Source: Streptococcus macacae NCTC 11558 (lineage in GTDB: Bacteria > Bacillota > Bacilli > Lactobacillales > Streptococcaceae). From it: a DNA stretch of 64,000 nt. Shown here in pieces: positions 16,263 through 25,213 of this stretch (position 1 is the first letter of the stretch; the number at the start of each line of letters is the position of its first letter). Location of the stretch: positions 620,001-684,000 of the forward strand of contig NZ_AEUW02000001.1 in assembly GCF_000187995.2 (NCBI RefSeq), given 5' to 3'. A model generated the notes under the pieces. That model was not told the origin of the DNA, made no database searches, and saw nothing but the letters and a program-made list of their open reading frames with translations. The translations under genes and the position numbers were made by a program.

Positions 16263-17111
16263 TTATTTTCCCCATAAAAAGTTAATCAGCATTTTGTCAA
16301 CTTGGGGATTTTCATGAAGATTGCTATGGCTGGCCATTTTCCCAGTAAACTTATGTTCCTTATAAGATTTAGCTCTGTCTCCGATGAGGTATTTTAATGT
16401 TTGCGATGATGTATTTGAAACGGGGCCATCAGAGCCATCTCCTTTATCACCATAAATATTTAAAACACTAACTTGGTTCTCAGGATAACGTTCACGTAAT
16501 TGCAGTAATTCTTCATAAGCAGCAGTCGTTTGGCTAGGTTTTCCTGTCTTAGAATCAACTTCTACTCCTTCAGGTAAATCATACCCTTTAATACCATTAA
16601 AATGGCCAGCAATATCAACCTGTTTTTGCAATTGCGGTAAATTTTTATTCTGAGCGTTCTTTAGCATGTAAAAATTAATAGCCATATTTCCCATAGAATG
16701 GCCGACCATATTCATTTTTTTAAACTGGTAAGTTTTGCTTAATTGGCTAACAACTGCTTCAGCATATTTAGCATCTACATCATAATTTGGATTTTGATTA
16801 TCAGCAAAGTTAACCATTACAATGGGATTAATGGCATTTTTAGGAATTTTTCCTTTCAGTACAACTTGGCCTTTATGATCAACTTCTGCTCGAATGACGG
16901 TTTTAGTAACACCTGCTCTTTTAGCCGCATTAACCATATGTTTTTCAGCATTAGCACTGCTGCCATAACCATGAAAGAAGAGTGTCGGAGCAGTTGATTG
17001 ACTATATTTTCTTTTATTAAGATGTCCAGCTGGATTTTGAAAATAAAAAAATCCTAAAATAAAGGCAACGATAATGATAAAAAAGCCGCCAATGAAGTAT
17101 TTCTTTTTCAT
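16263..17111 (-). CDS. Membrane-anchored or secreted DUF915 alpha/beta hydrolase
   Basis: 282 residues. Residues 5-24 are a signal anchor (KKKYFIGGFFIIIVAFILGF is the membrane stretch), and no lipobox or clear cleavage site follows, so the enzyme is probably tethered outside the membrane. The rest is an alpha/beta hydrolase of the DUF915 type: FFHGYGSS (45-52, oxyanion region), nucleophile Ser139 in GHSMGN, a later acidic residue and the C-terminal His in MASHSNLHE. The substrate is unknown, perhaps an ester or lipid. It has its own extended -10 promoter (TGTTATAAT, TATAAT at 17165-17160) and a terminator. Confidence 0.82.
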   Translation of the reverse strand: MKKKYFIGGFFIIIVAFILGFFYFQNPAGHLNKRKYSQSTAPTLFFHGYGSSANAEKHMVNAAKRAGVTKTVIRAEVDHKGQVVLKGKIPKNAINPIVMVNFADNQNPNYDVDAKYAEAVVSQLSKTYQFKKMNMVGHSMGNMAINFYMLKNAQNKNLPQLQKQVDIAGHFNGIKGYDLPEGVEVDSKTGKPSQTTAAYEELLQLRERYPENQVSVLNIYGDKGDGSDGPVSNTSSQTLKYLIGDRAKSYKEHKFTGKMASHSNLHENPQVDKMLINFLWGK

Positions 17112-17143
17112 TTTTATATTTATACTTTCTTTATACTATAGAG

Positions 17144-17168
17144 TAATAATTAGAGAATTATTATAACA
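17144..17168 (-). promoter_or_regulatory. Promoter of the DUF915 gene with palindrome
   Basis: On the minus strand TGTTATAAT (17168-17160) is an extended -10. TAATAATT (17144-17151), AGAG, AATTATTA (17156-17163) is a perfect 8-bp inverted repeat overlapping the -10 and the expected start of transcription. It may be an operator, but the region is very AT-rich. Confidence 0.4.
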
Positions 17169-17266
17169 TATTTTTGCTAAAAATAGAATTTCTAGGCTTA
17201 TAGGAAAACACTTTGTTAGACTATATGCCTTTAATTTATCTCATTTTATAATATATGAAACTAATA

Positions 17267-17289
17267 AACCACCCATCAAAGGAGTGGTT
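17267..17289 (-). terminator. Weak hairpin behind the GNAT gene
   Basis: AACCACCC (17267-17274) pairs with GGAGTGGTT (17281-17289) with one bulge. On the minus strand it is followed by TATTAGTTT, a poor T-tract. It may end the fhs-GNAT transcript. Confidence 0.4.
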
Positions 17290-17293
17290 ATGA

Positions 17294-17779
17294 CTATAAT
17301 CGTTTCTGCAGCCAAACAATATCGTACCATTTATCAAATTTGTAGCCTATTTTTTTAAAATGCGCAACTTGATCATAACCTCTTTTTTTATGAAAGGCTA
17401 GACTTGCTTCATTAGATAGGGTGATACAAGCTAAAAGATTAACAAAACCCGCCTTTTGAAGTGCGGCTTCTAAAGCATCATAGAGTTGGCTTCCAACCTG
17501 CTTTTTGCGAGCATCTTCTTTGACATAAACAGATAGTTCTGCAGTCCAATCATAGGCTGAACGGTCATAATAAGTTGAAGCATAAGCATAACCCTGAATA
17601 ATTCCTTCTTCTTCTGCAATGAGATAAGGAAATTTTTTTAATGTTGTATTAATACGCTTTTCAAAATCTTTTATACTAGGAACTTCGTATTCAAAAGTAA
17701 TCGCAGTATTTTTAACATAAGGGGCGTAGATGGAAACTAATTGCTGGGCATCTTTTTGACAAGCACTTCTAATTTTCAT
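17294..17779 (-). CDS. GNAT family N-acetyltransferase (phosphinothricin acetyltransferase-like)
   Basis: 161-residue acetyl-CoA-dependent transferase. The GNAT fold is seen in AELSVYVKEDARKKQVGSQLYDALE split around the R/K-x-x-x-G-x acetyl-CoA loop (KKQVGSQ) and in NEASLAFHKKRGYDQVAHFKKIG, typical of the Pat/YncA (methionine sulfoximine or phosphinothricin) subgroup. The start at 17779 is supported by AAGGAGG 6 nt upstream; an in-frame upstream TTG/ATG has no such site. It follows fhs by 47 nt and is probably co-transcribed. The physiological acceptor is unknown. Confidence 0.85.
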   Translation of the reverse strand: MKIRSACQKDAQQLVSIYAPYVKNTAITFEYEVPSIKDFEKRINTTLKKFPYLIAEEEGIIQGYAYASTYYDRSAYDWTAELSVYVKEDARKKQVGSQLYDALEAALQKAGFVNLLACITLSNEASLAFHKKRGYDQVAHFKKIGYKFDKWYDIVWLQKRL

Positions 17780-17826
17780 ATATATCCTCCTTATCTTAAT
17801 AATCAGTTGATTAGTCAATTTTAAAT

Positions 17827-19497
17827 TTAAAATAAACCAAGAGCTGCCCCATCATCTGTGACATCCATATTAAGAGCAGCTGGCTTTTTCGGCAGTCCAG
17901 GCATAGTCATAACATCACCAGTAAGTGCAACAATAAAGCCTGCTCCTAATTTGGGAACCAAGTCACGAATAGTAATGGTAAATCCTTTTGGTGCTCCCAA
18001 AAGTGCTGGATCATCTGAAAAACTATACTGGGTTTTAGCCATACAGATCGGCAATTTATCCCAACCATTTTTTTCGATTTGAGTCATTTGTGTTTTAGCT
18101 TTTTTTTCAAAAATAACTTTGTCTGCACGGTAGATTTCACGCGCGATTTGACTAATTTTCTCTTCCACAGTTAGTTCATCATCGTATAAACGCTTATAAT
18201 TTGCAGGGGTAGAATTAATAGTCTCTACCAATGTTTCAGCTAATGCTACTCCACCATCAGGGCCGTCAGCCCAAACACTGGCTAGTTCAACAGGCACATC
18301 AATCTGGGCACAAAGTTCACGCAATGTTGCAATCTCATTTTGTGTATCTGTTGCAAATTCATTAATAGCAACAACTGCAGGTATACCATATTTACGGATG
18401 TTTTCAACATGACGGGCCAGGTTAGCAAATCCAGCTTTAACAGCTTCTATATTTTCTTGACTGAGCTCATCTTTAGCAAGACCGCCATTCATCTTTAATG
18501 CTCGGATAGTTGCAACAATGACGACTGCATCAGGGCTTGTAGGAAGATTTGGTGTCTTAATATCAAGAAATTTCTCAGCCCCAAGATCAGCCCCGAACCC
18601 TGCTTCTGTCACTGTATAATCAGCTAAGTGAAGAGCTGTAGAAGTCGCAAGAACAGAGTTGCAGCCGTGGGCAATATTGGCAAACGGTCCGCCATGGACA
18701 AAAGCCGGGCTTCCATAGATAGTCTGAACTAAATTAGGTTTAAGAGCTTCTTTTAAGATAAGAGCCAGTGCCCCTTCTACTTTTAAATCACGAACATAAA
18801 CAGGAGTACGATCATAACGATAACCAATAACAATATTTGCTAAACGTTCCTTGAGATCCTTGATATCTTTTGCTAAGCACAAAATGGCCATTATTTCAGA
18901 AGCCACTGTAATATCAAAACCATCTTCGCGCGGAATACCGTTTACAGGGCTTCCTAAACCAACTGTGACATGGCGAAGAGCTCGGTCATTTAAATCAACC
19001 ACACGTTTCCAAATGATCCGTCTTTGATCAATTTTTAATTCATTTCCTTGATGCAAATGATTGTCAATCAGAGCCGAAAGTGCATTGTTTGCTGTTGTGA
19101 TAGCATGCATATCACCGGTAAAGTGAAGATTGATATCTTCCATAGGCAAAACTTGAGCATAACCGCCACCAGCAGCTCCGCCTTTAATCCCCATCACAGG
19201 GCCAAGAGAAGGTTCTCGAATAGCAATCATTGCCTTTTTACCGATTTTATTGAGAGCATCAGCAAGGCCAATAGTTATTGTAGATTTTCCTTCACCTGCT
19301 GGAGTTGGGTTGATGGCTGTTACTAGGATAAGTTTACCAACTTTATTTTTTTCAGCAGCCTTAATTTTATCAAAGGTTAGTTTGGCCTTATATTTGCCAT
19401 AGAGTTCCAAATCATCAAAGGTGATTCCTAATTTTTTAACAACTTCAGCAATAGGCTGTAATTCAGTGCTTTGAGCGATTTCAATATCTGTTTTCAT
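17827..19497 (-). CDS. fhs: Formate-tetrahydrofolate ligase
   Basis: ATP-dependent formation of 10-formyl-THF from formate, feeding purine and initiator-tRNA formylation. It is useful to a pyruvate-formate-lyase fermenter. 556 residues, the family's usual length, with the P-loop [10 protein letters not shown] at 64-73 and the conserved [19 protein letters not shown] region. AGGAGC precedes the ATG. The promoter is an extended -10 (TGTTATAAT, TATAAT at 19530-19525). I found no folate riboswitch in the 179-bp gap to coaB. Confidence 0.97.
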   Translation of the reverse strand: MKTDIEIAQSTELQPIAEVVKKLGITFDDLELYGKYKAKLTFDKIKAAEKNKVGKLILVTAINPTPAGEGKSTITIGLADALNKIGKKAMIAIREPSLGPVMGIKGGAAGGGYAQVLPMEDINLHFTGDMHAITTANNALSALIDNHLHQGNELKIDQRRIIWKRVVDLNDRALRHVTVGLGSPVNGIPREDGFDITVASEIMAILCLAKDIKDLKERLANIVIGYRYDRTPVYVRDLKVEGALALILKEALKPNLVQTIYGSPAFVHGGPFANIAHGCNSVLATSTALHLADYTVTEAGFGADLGAEKFLDIKTPNLPTSPDAVVIVATIRALKMNGGLAKDELSQENIEAVKAGFANLARHVENIRKYGIPAVVAINEFATDTQNEIATLRELCAQIDVPVELASVWADGPDGGVALAETLVETINSTPANYKRLYDDELTVEEKISQIAREIYRADKVIFEKKAKTQMTQIEKNGWDKLPICMAKTQYSFSDDPALLGAPKGFTITIRDLVPKLGAGFIVALTGDVMTMPGLPKKPAALNMDVTDDGAALGLF

Positions 19498-19524
19498 ATT
19501 AGCTCCTATTTATTTATTTTTATC

Positions 19525-19533
19525 ATTATAACA
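19525..19533 (-). promoter_or_regulatory. fhs extended -10 promoter
   Basis: TGTTATAAT on the minus strand (19533-19525), without a good -35 at 17 bp. The leader to the ATG is about 20 nt. Confidence 0.5.
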
Positions 19534-19641
19534 AAGTTTTATAAAAAACGCATTTTATTATTGAAATACAGCATTATCATTCGTCTTTTGCTTTAATCAT
19601 TTAAAAAAGATAATATAAACTTATTTTTTGATAATAAATGA

Positions 19642-19670
19642 TTTACGCAGAGATATTTTTTTTGTAAAAT
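19642..19670 (+). promoter_or_regulatory. coaB promoter implying a leaderless mRNA
   Basis: TTTACG (19642-19647), 17 bp, TAAAAT (19665-19670). The coaB ATG begins 7 nt after the -10, where transcription should start, and no ribosome binding site exists upstream. Either the mRNA is leaderless or the promoter lies elsewhere. Confidence 0.6.
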
Positions 19671-19676
19671 AGCACT

Positions 19677-20366
19677 ATGAAAATTTTGATAACATCCGGT
19701 GGTACAAGCGAGAGTATAGACAGTGTCCGCAGCATTACTAATCACTCAACAGGCAGACTCGGAAAAAAAATGGCAGACTTATTTTTAAATAAGGGAGATC
19801 ATGTTACCTTAGTCACAACCGCTGCTGCTGTTAAGCCAAACAAACATAAAAACCTTTCTATTTTGGAAGTCACAAACGTTGAGAGCCTTATTGAAACTTT
19901 AGAGCCACTCGTGAAAGAACATGATATTTTTATTCATAGTATGGCAGTGTCTGACTATACTCCTGTCTACATGACCGATGTAAAAACACTAGAGCATACA
20001 AAAAATATGGAGACTTTACTGCATCATAAAAATACAGAAAGTAAAATTTCTTCAAAAGCTGATTATCAAGTTCTCTTCCTAAAAAAGACCCCTAAAGTTA
20101 TCTCACTTGTGAAAAAGTGGAATCCTAACATTACATTAATTGGATTTAAATTGCTTGTTAAAACGAATAAAGAAGAACTTCTAAATACAGCTCGTGAAAG
20201 TTTGCATAATAATCAAGCTGACTATGTTTTAGCAAACGATCTTGCCCAAATTTCACATGATAAGCACATTGCTTATCTATTGGATAAGCACCATGTCTTT
20301 AAAGCACAAACTAAATCTGAAATTGCTCAGTTAATCTTTGAAAAGGTAAGGACAAATCATGACTAA
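19677..20366 (+). CDS. coaB: Phosphopantothenate-cysteine ligase CoaB (stand-alone)
   Basis: Joins 4'-phosphopantothenate and cysteine in CoA synthesis, with CTP or ATP as activator. 229 residues with SGGTSE at the N-terminus, STGRLGKK (27-34), the DYTPV loop, and the ligase lysine region KISSKAD (122-128). In streptococci CoaB and CoaC are separate proteins rather than a fused Dfp, as here. It overlaps coaC by 8 nt, indicating coupled translation. It has no Shine-Dalgarno sequence and is a candidate leaderless start. Confidence 0.93.
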   Translation: MKILITSGGTSESIDSVRSITNHSTGRLGKKMADLFLNKGDHVTLVTTAAAVKPNKHKNLSILEVTNVESLIETLEPLVKEHDIFIHSMAVSDYTPVYMTDVKTLEHTKNMETLLHHKNTESKISSKADYQVLFLKKTPKVISLVKKWNPNITLIGFKLLVKTNKEELLNTARESLHNNQADYVLANDLAQISHDKHIAYLLDKHHVFKAQTKSEIAQLIFEKVRTNHD

Positions 20367-20904
20367 AAAAATACTTCTTGCAGTGTCAGGCAGCATTTCA
20401 GCATATAAAGCAGCCGATCTCAGCAGCCGATTCACAAAGTTAAAATTTGATGTTTCAGTTGTAATGACTAAAGCAGCAACGGACTTCATCACCCCCTTGA
20501 CCCTTCAAGTTCTATCAAAAAATCCTGTTTCTTTAGATACGATGACAGAAAAAGACCCTGCTGTTATTAATCATATTGAACTCGCTAAACAAGCTGATCT
20601 GTTTTTGCTGGCACCAGCTTCTGCTAATACGATTGCACATTTAGCTCATGGATTTGCTGACAATATCGTGACTAGTGTTGCTTTGGCTCTGCCTTCAAAA
20701 ACACCTAAATTATTTGCTCCGGCTATGAATACCCAAATGTATGACCATCCTATCACACAAGAAAATATTGCCAAATTAAAAAGAATTGGCTATGAAGAAA
20801 TTGAACCGCGGGAAAGTTTACTGGCTTGTGGTGATTTAGGACGAGGAGCTCTGGCAGATCTAGATAAGATTATCCAAAGAGCAGAAAAGCTGCTAGGATT
20901 CTGA
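20359..20904 (+). CDS. coaC: Phosphopantothenoylcysteine decarboxylase CoaC (stand-alone)
   Basis: FMN-dependent decarboxylation to 4'-phosphopantetheine, the step after CoaB. 181 residues of the HFCD flavoprotein family: SGSISAYK (10-17), the active-site His in NHIELAKQAD, APASANTIA, the PAMNTQM motif, and the substrate clamp Cys in LLACGDLGRG. It overlaps the end of coaB, whose terminal AAAGGTAAGGACAAATC includes the ribosome binding site. Confidence 0.95.
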   Translation: MTKKILLAVSGSISAYKAADLSSRFTKLKFDVSVVMTKAATDFITPLTLQVLSKNPVSLDTMTEKDPAVINHIELAKQADLFLLAPASANTIAHLAHGFADNIVTSVALALPSKTPKLFAPAMNTQMYDHPITQENIAKLKRIGYEEIEPRESLLACGDLGRGALADLDKIIQRAEKLLGF

Positions 20905-20977
20905 GACTTCTTGGATTGAAAATAAATGTTTTTATCCAAGCAACAGATCATTTTACAGTTAAATTCAAGGAGGATTT

Positions 20978-21550
20978 ATGAAAAAGAAAAGAAAATCATC
21001 TGATATCGCCATAATCGCTATCTTTTTTGCCATTATGGTGGTCATCCATCTGCTTTCAAATATGATCTTTAATCTCTGGCCAGTACCTATTAAGCCAACG
21101 ATAGTTCATATTCCTGTTATTATAGCATCAATAGCCTATGGTCCTAGAATCGGAGCAACTTTAGGCGGACTTATGGGTCTAATTAGCCTTATCCATAACA
21201 GTCTTATTCTCTTGCCGACTAGCTATCTCTTTTCTCCTTTTGTGGAACACGGAAATTTTAATTCCTTGATTATAGCTTTTGTTCCTAGAATACTAATTGG
21301 TGTGTTTCCTTACTTTGTTTATAACTTACTTCCGAATCGTTTTGGACTTCTCTTAGCGGGAGCTGTTGGATCAGCAGTCAATACTCTCTTTGTTCTCACA
21401 GGTATTTTTGTTTTCTTTTCTTCTGTTTACGGCGGTAATATCCAAGCAATGCTAGCCGGGGTAATATCAGCTAATTCAATTGCTGAAATGATCATATCAG
21501 CAGTTCTTACGGTTATCATTATTCCTAGAATAGCTATAGTTAAAAAATAA
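20978..21550 (+). CDS. ECF transporter S component, probably pantothenate (PanT)
   Basis: 190-residue integral membrane protein with about five to six hydrophobic helices and a basic N-terminus, typical of an energy-coupling-factor substrate-binding subunit. It works with shared EcfA, EcfA' and EcfT encoded elsewhere. Assignment to pantothenate rests on position: 73 nt behind coaBC in the CoA pathway, where PanT is found in streptococci. AAGGAGG precedes the ATG, and a hairpin terminator follows directly. Vitamin specificity is not readable from the sequence itself. Confidence 0.75.
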   Translation: MKKKRKSSDIAIIAIFFAIMVVIHLLSNMIFNLWPVPIKPTIVHIPVIIASIAYGPRIGATLGGLMGLISLIHNSLILLPTSYLFSPFVEHGNFNSLIIAFVPRILIGVFPYFVYNLLPNRFGLLLAGAVGSAVNTLFVLTGIFVFFSSVYGGNIQAMLAGVISANSIAEMIISAVLTVIIIPRIAIVKK

Positions 21551-21574
21551 TCATGTGAAAGCGTGATTTTTTTT
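21550..21574 (+). terminator. Terminator behind panT
   Basis: ATCATG (21550-21555), loop TGAAAG, CGTGAT (21562-21567), then an eight-base T-run (21567-21574). A short stem with one G-T pair. Confidence 0.65.
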
Positions 21575-21582
21575 AATGAAAG

Positions 21583-21591
21583 TGTTATAAT
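21583..21591 (+). promoter_or_regulatory. pgm extended -10 promoter
   Basis: TGTTATAAT (21583-21591), with no good -35. The leader to the ATG would be about 45 nt. Confidence 0.5.
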
Positions 21592-21644
21592 GAAAGCGGT
21601 TAATTATTAACAGCAATTTTCATTTATAAAGGAGTTTGTGCATA

Positions 21645-23363
21645 ATGACTTATCAAGAAAATTATCAAAAATGGCTAAATTACACAGAGCTTCCTGACTA
21701 TCTCAGGGAAGAATTGACGGCAATGGATGAAAAAACAAAAGAGGATGCCTTTTATACTAATCTTGAATTTGGTACAGCTGGTATGCGCGGCTATATTGGT
21801 GCTGGGACTAATCGCATCAATATTTACGTAGTTCGTCAAGCTACTGAAGGCCTTGCAAAATTAATAGAAACAAAAGATGACTCTATTAAAGAACGCGGTG
21901 TAGCAATTGCTTATGATTCTAGACACTTCTCTCGGGAATTCGCCTTTGAATCTGCACAGGTATTAGCACAGCACGGTATAAAATCTTACGTTTTTGAGTC
22001 TCTTCGTCCAACACCGGAATTATCCTTTGCTGTTCGGCATTTAGGAGCTTTTGCCGGTATTATGGTAACTGCCAGTCATAATCCAGCTCCATTTAATGGT
22101 TATAAAGTTTATGGGGAAGACGGCGGTCAAATGCCGCCAGCTGATGCCGATGCTTTAACAGATTTTATCCGCGCTATTGATGATCCTTTTTCAATTGCCT
22201 TAGCTGATTTGGAAACAAGCAAAGCTTCAGGTTTAATTGAAGTTATTGGTGAAGCTGTTGATGCTGAGTATCTGAAAGAAGTAAAAGATGTGAATATCAA
22301 TCAAAAACTAATTGATGAATATGGCAAAGATATGAAAATCGTCTACACTCCTCTCCATGGTACGGGTGAAATGTTAGCCCGCCGTGCTTTGGCGCAAGCT
22401 GGATTTGATTCTGTCCAAGTAGTTGAAGCACAAGCCGTTCCAGATCCTGATTTTTCAACAGTTAAATCCCCAAATCCAGAAAATCAGGAAGCATTCCGCT
22501 TGTCCGAAGAACTGGGACGTCAGGTTGACGCGGATGTTTTAGTGGCAACAGATCCAGATGCCGATCGTCTTGGAGTTGAAATCCGTCAAGCAGATGGTTC
22601 TTACAAGAATCTTTCAGGAAACCAAATCGGTGCTATCATCGCAAGATATATTCTTGAGGCTCATAAAACTGCCGGTACTCTACCTACCAATGCTGCTCTT
22701 TGCAAGTCCATTGTATCAACAGAATTGGTAACCAAGATTGCTGAAAGTTATGGCGCAACCATGTTTAATGTTTTAACTGGTTTCAAGTTTATCGCTGAAA
22801 AAATTCAAGAATTTGAAGATAAGCATAATCACACCTACATGTTTGGTTTTGAAGAAAGTTTTGGCTATCTTATTAAACCCTTTGTTCGTGATAAAGATGC
22901 TGTCCAAGCTGTCTTAATTGTTGCTGAAATTGCTGCTTATTATCGCTCACGCGGTTTAACACTTGCAGATGGTATTGATGAAATCTACAAGGAATATGGT
23001 TATTTTGCTGAAAAGACTATTTCTGTTACTCTTTCAGGTGTTGATGGAGCTGCTGAAATCAAAAAAATTATGGATAAGTTCCGTGATAAAGGACCAAAAC
23101 AGTTCAATGCCACTGATATTGTTAAGACTGAAGACTTCCAAGCACAGATTTCAACTACAGCTTCTGGAGTTGAAAAGCTAACAACACCGCCAAGCAATGT
23201 CCTCAAATATACTTTATCAGACGATTCTTGGATTGCAGTTCGCCCATCAGGAACTGAACCTAAAATTAAATTTTATATCGCAACTGTCGGTGATTCATTA
23301 ATAGATGCGGAAAGAAAAATTGCCCATATAGAAAAAGAAATTAATCATTTTGTGGAACAATGA
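21645..23363 (+). CDS. pgm: Phosphoglucomutase (alpha-D-phosphohexomutase family)
   Basis: Interconverts glucose-1-P and glucose-6-P, linking glycolysis with cell-wall polysaccharide and glycogen precursors. 572 residues with the phosphoserine loop TASHNP (Ser144), the metal loop DPDADR, the sugar loop GFEESFG, and the phosphate loop RPSGTEPK. Start ATG at 21645 is preferred over the upstream in-frame TTG at 21636, since AAAGGAG (21628-21634) is 10 nt away. It is a single gene bounded by terminators. Confidence 0.96.
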   Translation: MTYQENYQKWLNYTELPDYLREELTAMDEKTKEDAFYTNLEFGTAGMRGYIGAGTNRINIYVVRQATEGLAKLIETKDDSIKERGVAIAYDSRHFSREFAFESAQVLAQHGIKSYVFESLRPTPELSFAVRHLGAFAGIMVTASHNPAPFNGYKVYGEDGGQMPPADADALTDFIRAIDDPFSIALADLETSKASGLIEVIGEAVDAEYLKEVKDVNINQKLIDEYGKDMKIVYTPLHGTGEMLARRALAQAGFDSVQVVEAQAVPDPDFSTVKSPNPENQEAFRLSEELGRQVDADVLVATDPDADRLGVEIRQADGSYKNLSGNQIGAIIARYILEAHKTAGTLPTNAALCKSIVSTELVTKIAESYGATMFNVLTGFKFIAEKIQEFEDKHNHTYMFGFEESFGYLIKPFVRDKDAVQAVLIVAEIAAYYRSRGLTLADGIDEIYKEYGYFAEKTISVTLSGVDGAAEIKKIMDKFRDKGPKQFNATDIVKTEDFQAQISTTASGVEKLTTPPSNVLKYTLSDDSWIAVRPSGTEPKIKFYIATVGDSLIDAERKIAHIEKEINHFVEQ

Positions 23364-23368
23364 TGAAA

Positions 23369-23423
23369 TTCATAATATAAAAACGAGCAGGTTTAAAAAT
23401 CCTGCTCGTTTTTATATTATGAA
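23369..23423. terminator. Strong bidirectional terminator between pgm and the ABC exporter
   Basis: A perfect 23-bp inverted repeat: 23369-23391 pairs with 23401-23423 around a 9-nt loop. The GC core CGAGCAGG/CCTGCTCG is flanked by AAAAA and TTTTT on each side, so it ends transcripts from both convergent genes. Confidence 0.92.
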
Positions 23424-23476
23424 TAGTAAATAAGAACTCATCATTATGGCTGCCTAACAAGTCAGATCTTATATTT

Positions 23477-25213
23477 TTAGGCTTGCTGGGTCATTTGCAT
23501 ACGGTAATAAACTCCTTTTTGTGCCATCAGCTCCTTATGTTTTCCATGTTCAACAATATTACCGTCAACCATTACAAGAATAATATCTGCATTTTGAATT
23601 GTGGACAGTCTGTGAGCAATGATGAAACTTGTCCGATTTTTCATCAGTTTTTCAAAAGCTTCCTGTACTAAACTTTCTGTACGTGTATCAATTGACGAAG
23701 TGGCTTCATCTAAGATTAAGATTTTAGGAATATGGACAAAAATACGCGCTATGGTCAGTAACTGCCTTTGCCCTTGCGACAGTGACTCTCCAGCATCAGC
23801 TAGGTAAGTATCATAGCCTTGCGGCAATTGTTGGATAAAGAAATTTGCATTGGCTGCTTTTGCTGCTGCAATGATCTGATCTCTGCTAGCTTGCGGATAG
23901 CCAAAAGCAATATTCTCCAAAACAGTAGCCGTTTTTAGCCATGTTTCTTGTAAAACCATTCCAATCTGTCTACGGTAGGAAGTCTTTGTATATTCTTTGA
24001 TGGACTGTCCATCTAATAAAATATGACCGCTATTTAAATCGTAAAACCGCATCAACAGATTAATGAGTGTTGATTTACCAGCACCGGTTGGCCCAACAAT
24101 AGCTACCTTAGACCCTTGAGGAATATCCATCGATAAATTTTTGATCAGTGTCTGATTTTTATCATAACCAAAGCTGATCTTATCAAACTCAAAAGATCCT
24201 TTGACAGAATCGCTTAGTAAAATTTTTGTGCCAGAATCCTTTGCTTCTTTTTCATCCAAAATGAGGTAAACTCTCTCGGCACAAGCTAGAGCACTTTGCA
24301 ATTCTGATAAAACAGCTGTAATGTCATTAAATGGTTTCGTATATTGTGTTACATAATTTAAGAAGGTTGTTAGCTGTCCAACTGTAAAATGACCAGCTAT
24401 AATACGAAAAGCACCTATCCCTGCTAATAAAGCATAGATCAAAGCATTAATAAAGCGAGTTGCCGGATTGATAGTTGATGAATAAAAAATGGCTCCCTGA
24501 GAATAGTCGGCATAGCTTTCATTTAACTGCTTAAAGCGATCAATAAATTGTTCTTGTGCATTAAAACTTTGAATCAGACTTTCTTGGCGTAAACTTTCTT
24601 CAATATGCTGTGTAAATTTTCCTCTTGCTCGTGTCTGATTTTGATAAAGCGAAAAACTTTTTCTGGCAATAAAGCGTGCTACAAACAAAGATAAAGGGGT
24701 CAAAGCTAAAACTAAAAATGCCATTAATAGATCTAATTTAGCCATAGTAATGATCGTCAAAATAATCGTTAGAAGTCCTACAAAAAACTGATTAAAGACC
24801 ATCAAAAGACCATTGGACAGCTGCTCCACATCTGTTGTCATGCGGCTTACTAAATCACCTGAAGAATGTCTGTCCAGATAAGAAATAGGAAGACGGTATA
24901 TTTTGTCAATAATCTTCTGCCGCAATGTCTGCGTATAAATAAAGACCAGATGATTGTAAATAAGAGGGTTTAACCATTGAATCAAAGTATTGAAGAGCAC
25001 AACAAGGATCATTTTAAAGATAATCATCGGTAAGATACGATGAACATCTTTAGCAATGACAGCATCAACTGCCTGTCCAATTAAAACAGGAAAATAAACA
25101 GTTAGCCCAACTTGGATAAAAATACCAAGAAGGGCGCAAAAAACGAGTTTCTTTTGCTTGAGGATATCTGCTGTCAGTCGTTTAAGAATACTTTTATTAT
25201 TTTTAGCTTTCAC
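23477..25213 (-). CDS. Heterodimeric ABC exporter, subunit B (catalytic-site subunit)
   Basis: Half-transporter of 578 residues: six membrane helices (about 20-300) and an ABC domain with GPTGAGKST, the altered signature SLSQGQRQ, LILDEATSSID with catalytic Glu, and the switch His in IAHRLST. The GTG at 25213 is chosen because AGGAGG lies 6-7 nt upstream; this gives an 11-nt overlap with the partner. It resembles PatAB/LmrCD-type multidrug exporters, but the substrate is unknown. Confidence 0.88.
   Translation of the reverse strand: MKAKNNKSILKRLTADILKQKKLVFCALLGIFIQVGLTVYFPVLIGQAVDAVIAKDVHRILPMIIFKMILVVLFNTLIQWLNPLIYNHLVFIYTQTLRQKIIDKIYRLPISYLDRHSSGDLVSRMTTDVEQLSNGLLMVFNQFFVGLLTIILTIITMAKLDLLMAFLVLALTPLSLFVARFIARKSFSLYQNQTRARGKFTQHIEESLRQESLIQSFNAQEQFIDRFKQLNESYADYSQGAIFYSSTINPATRFINALIYALLAGIGAFRIIAGHFTVGQLTTFLNYVTQYTKPFNDITAVLSELQSALACAERVYLILDEKEAKDSGTKILLSDSVKGSFEFDKISFGYDKNQTLIKNLSMDIPQGSKVAIVGPTGAGKSTLINLLMRFYDLNSGHILLDGQSIKEYTKTSYRRQIGMVLQETWLKTATVLENIAFGYPQASRDQIIAAAKAANANFFIQQLPQGYDTYLADAGESLSQGQRQLLTIARIFVHIPKILILDEATSSIDTRTESLVQEAFEKLMKNRTSFIIAHRLSTIQNADIILVMVDGNIVEHGKHKELMAQKGVYYRMQMTQQA

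Noticed and set aside
19498..19676. THF riboswitch upstream of fhs
   Set aside because: The gap is short and AT-rich, with no conserved folate-aptamer-like paired helices that I could see.
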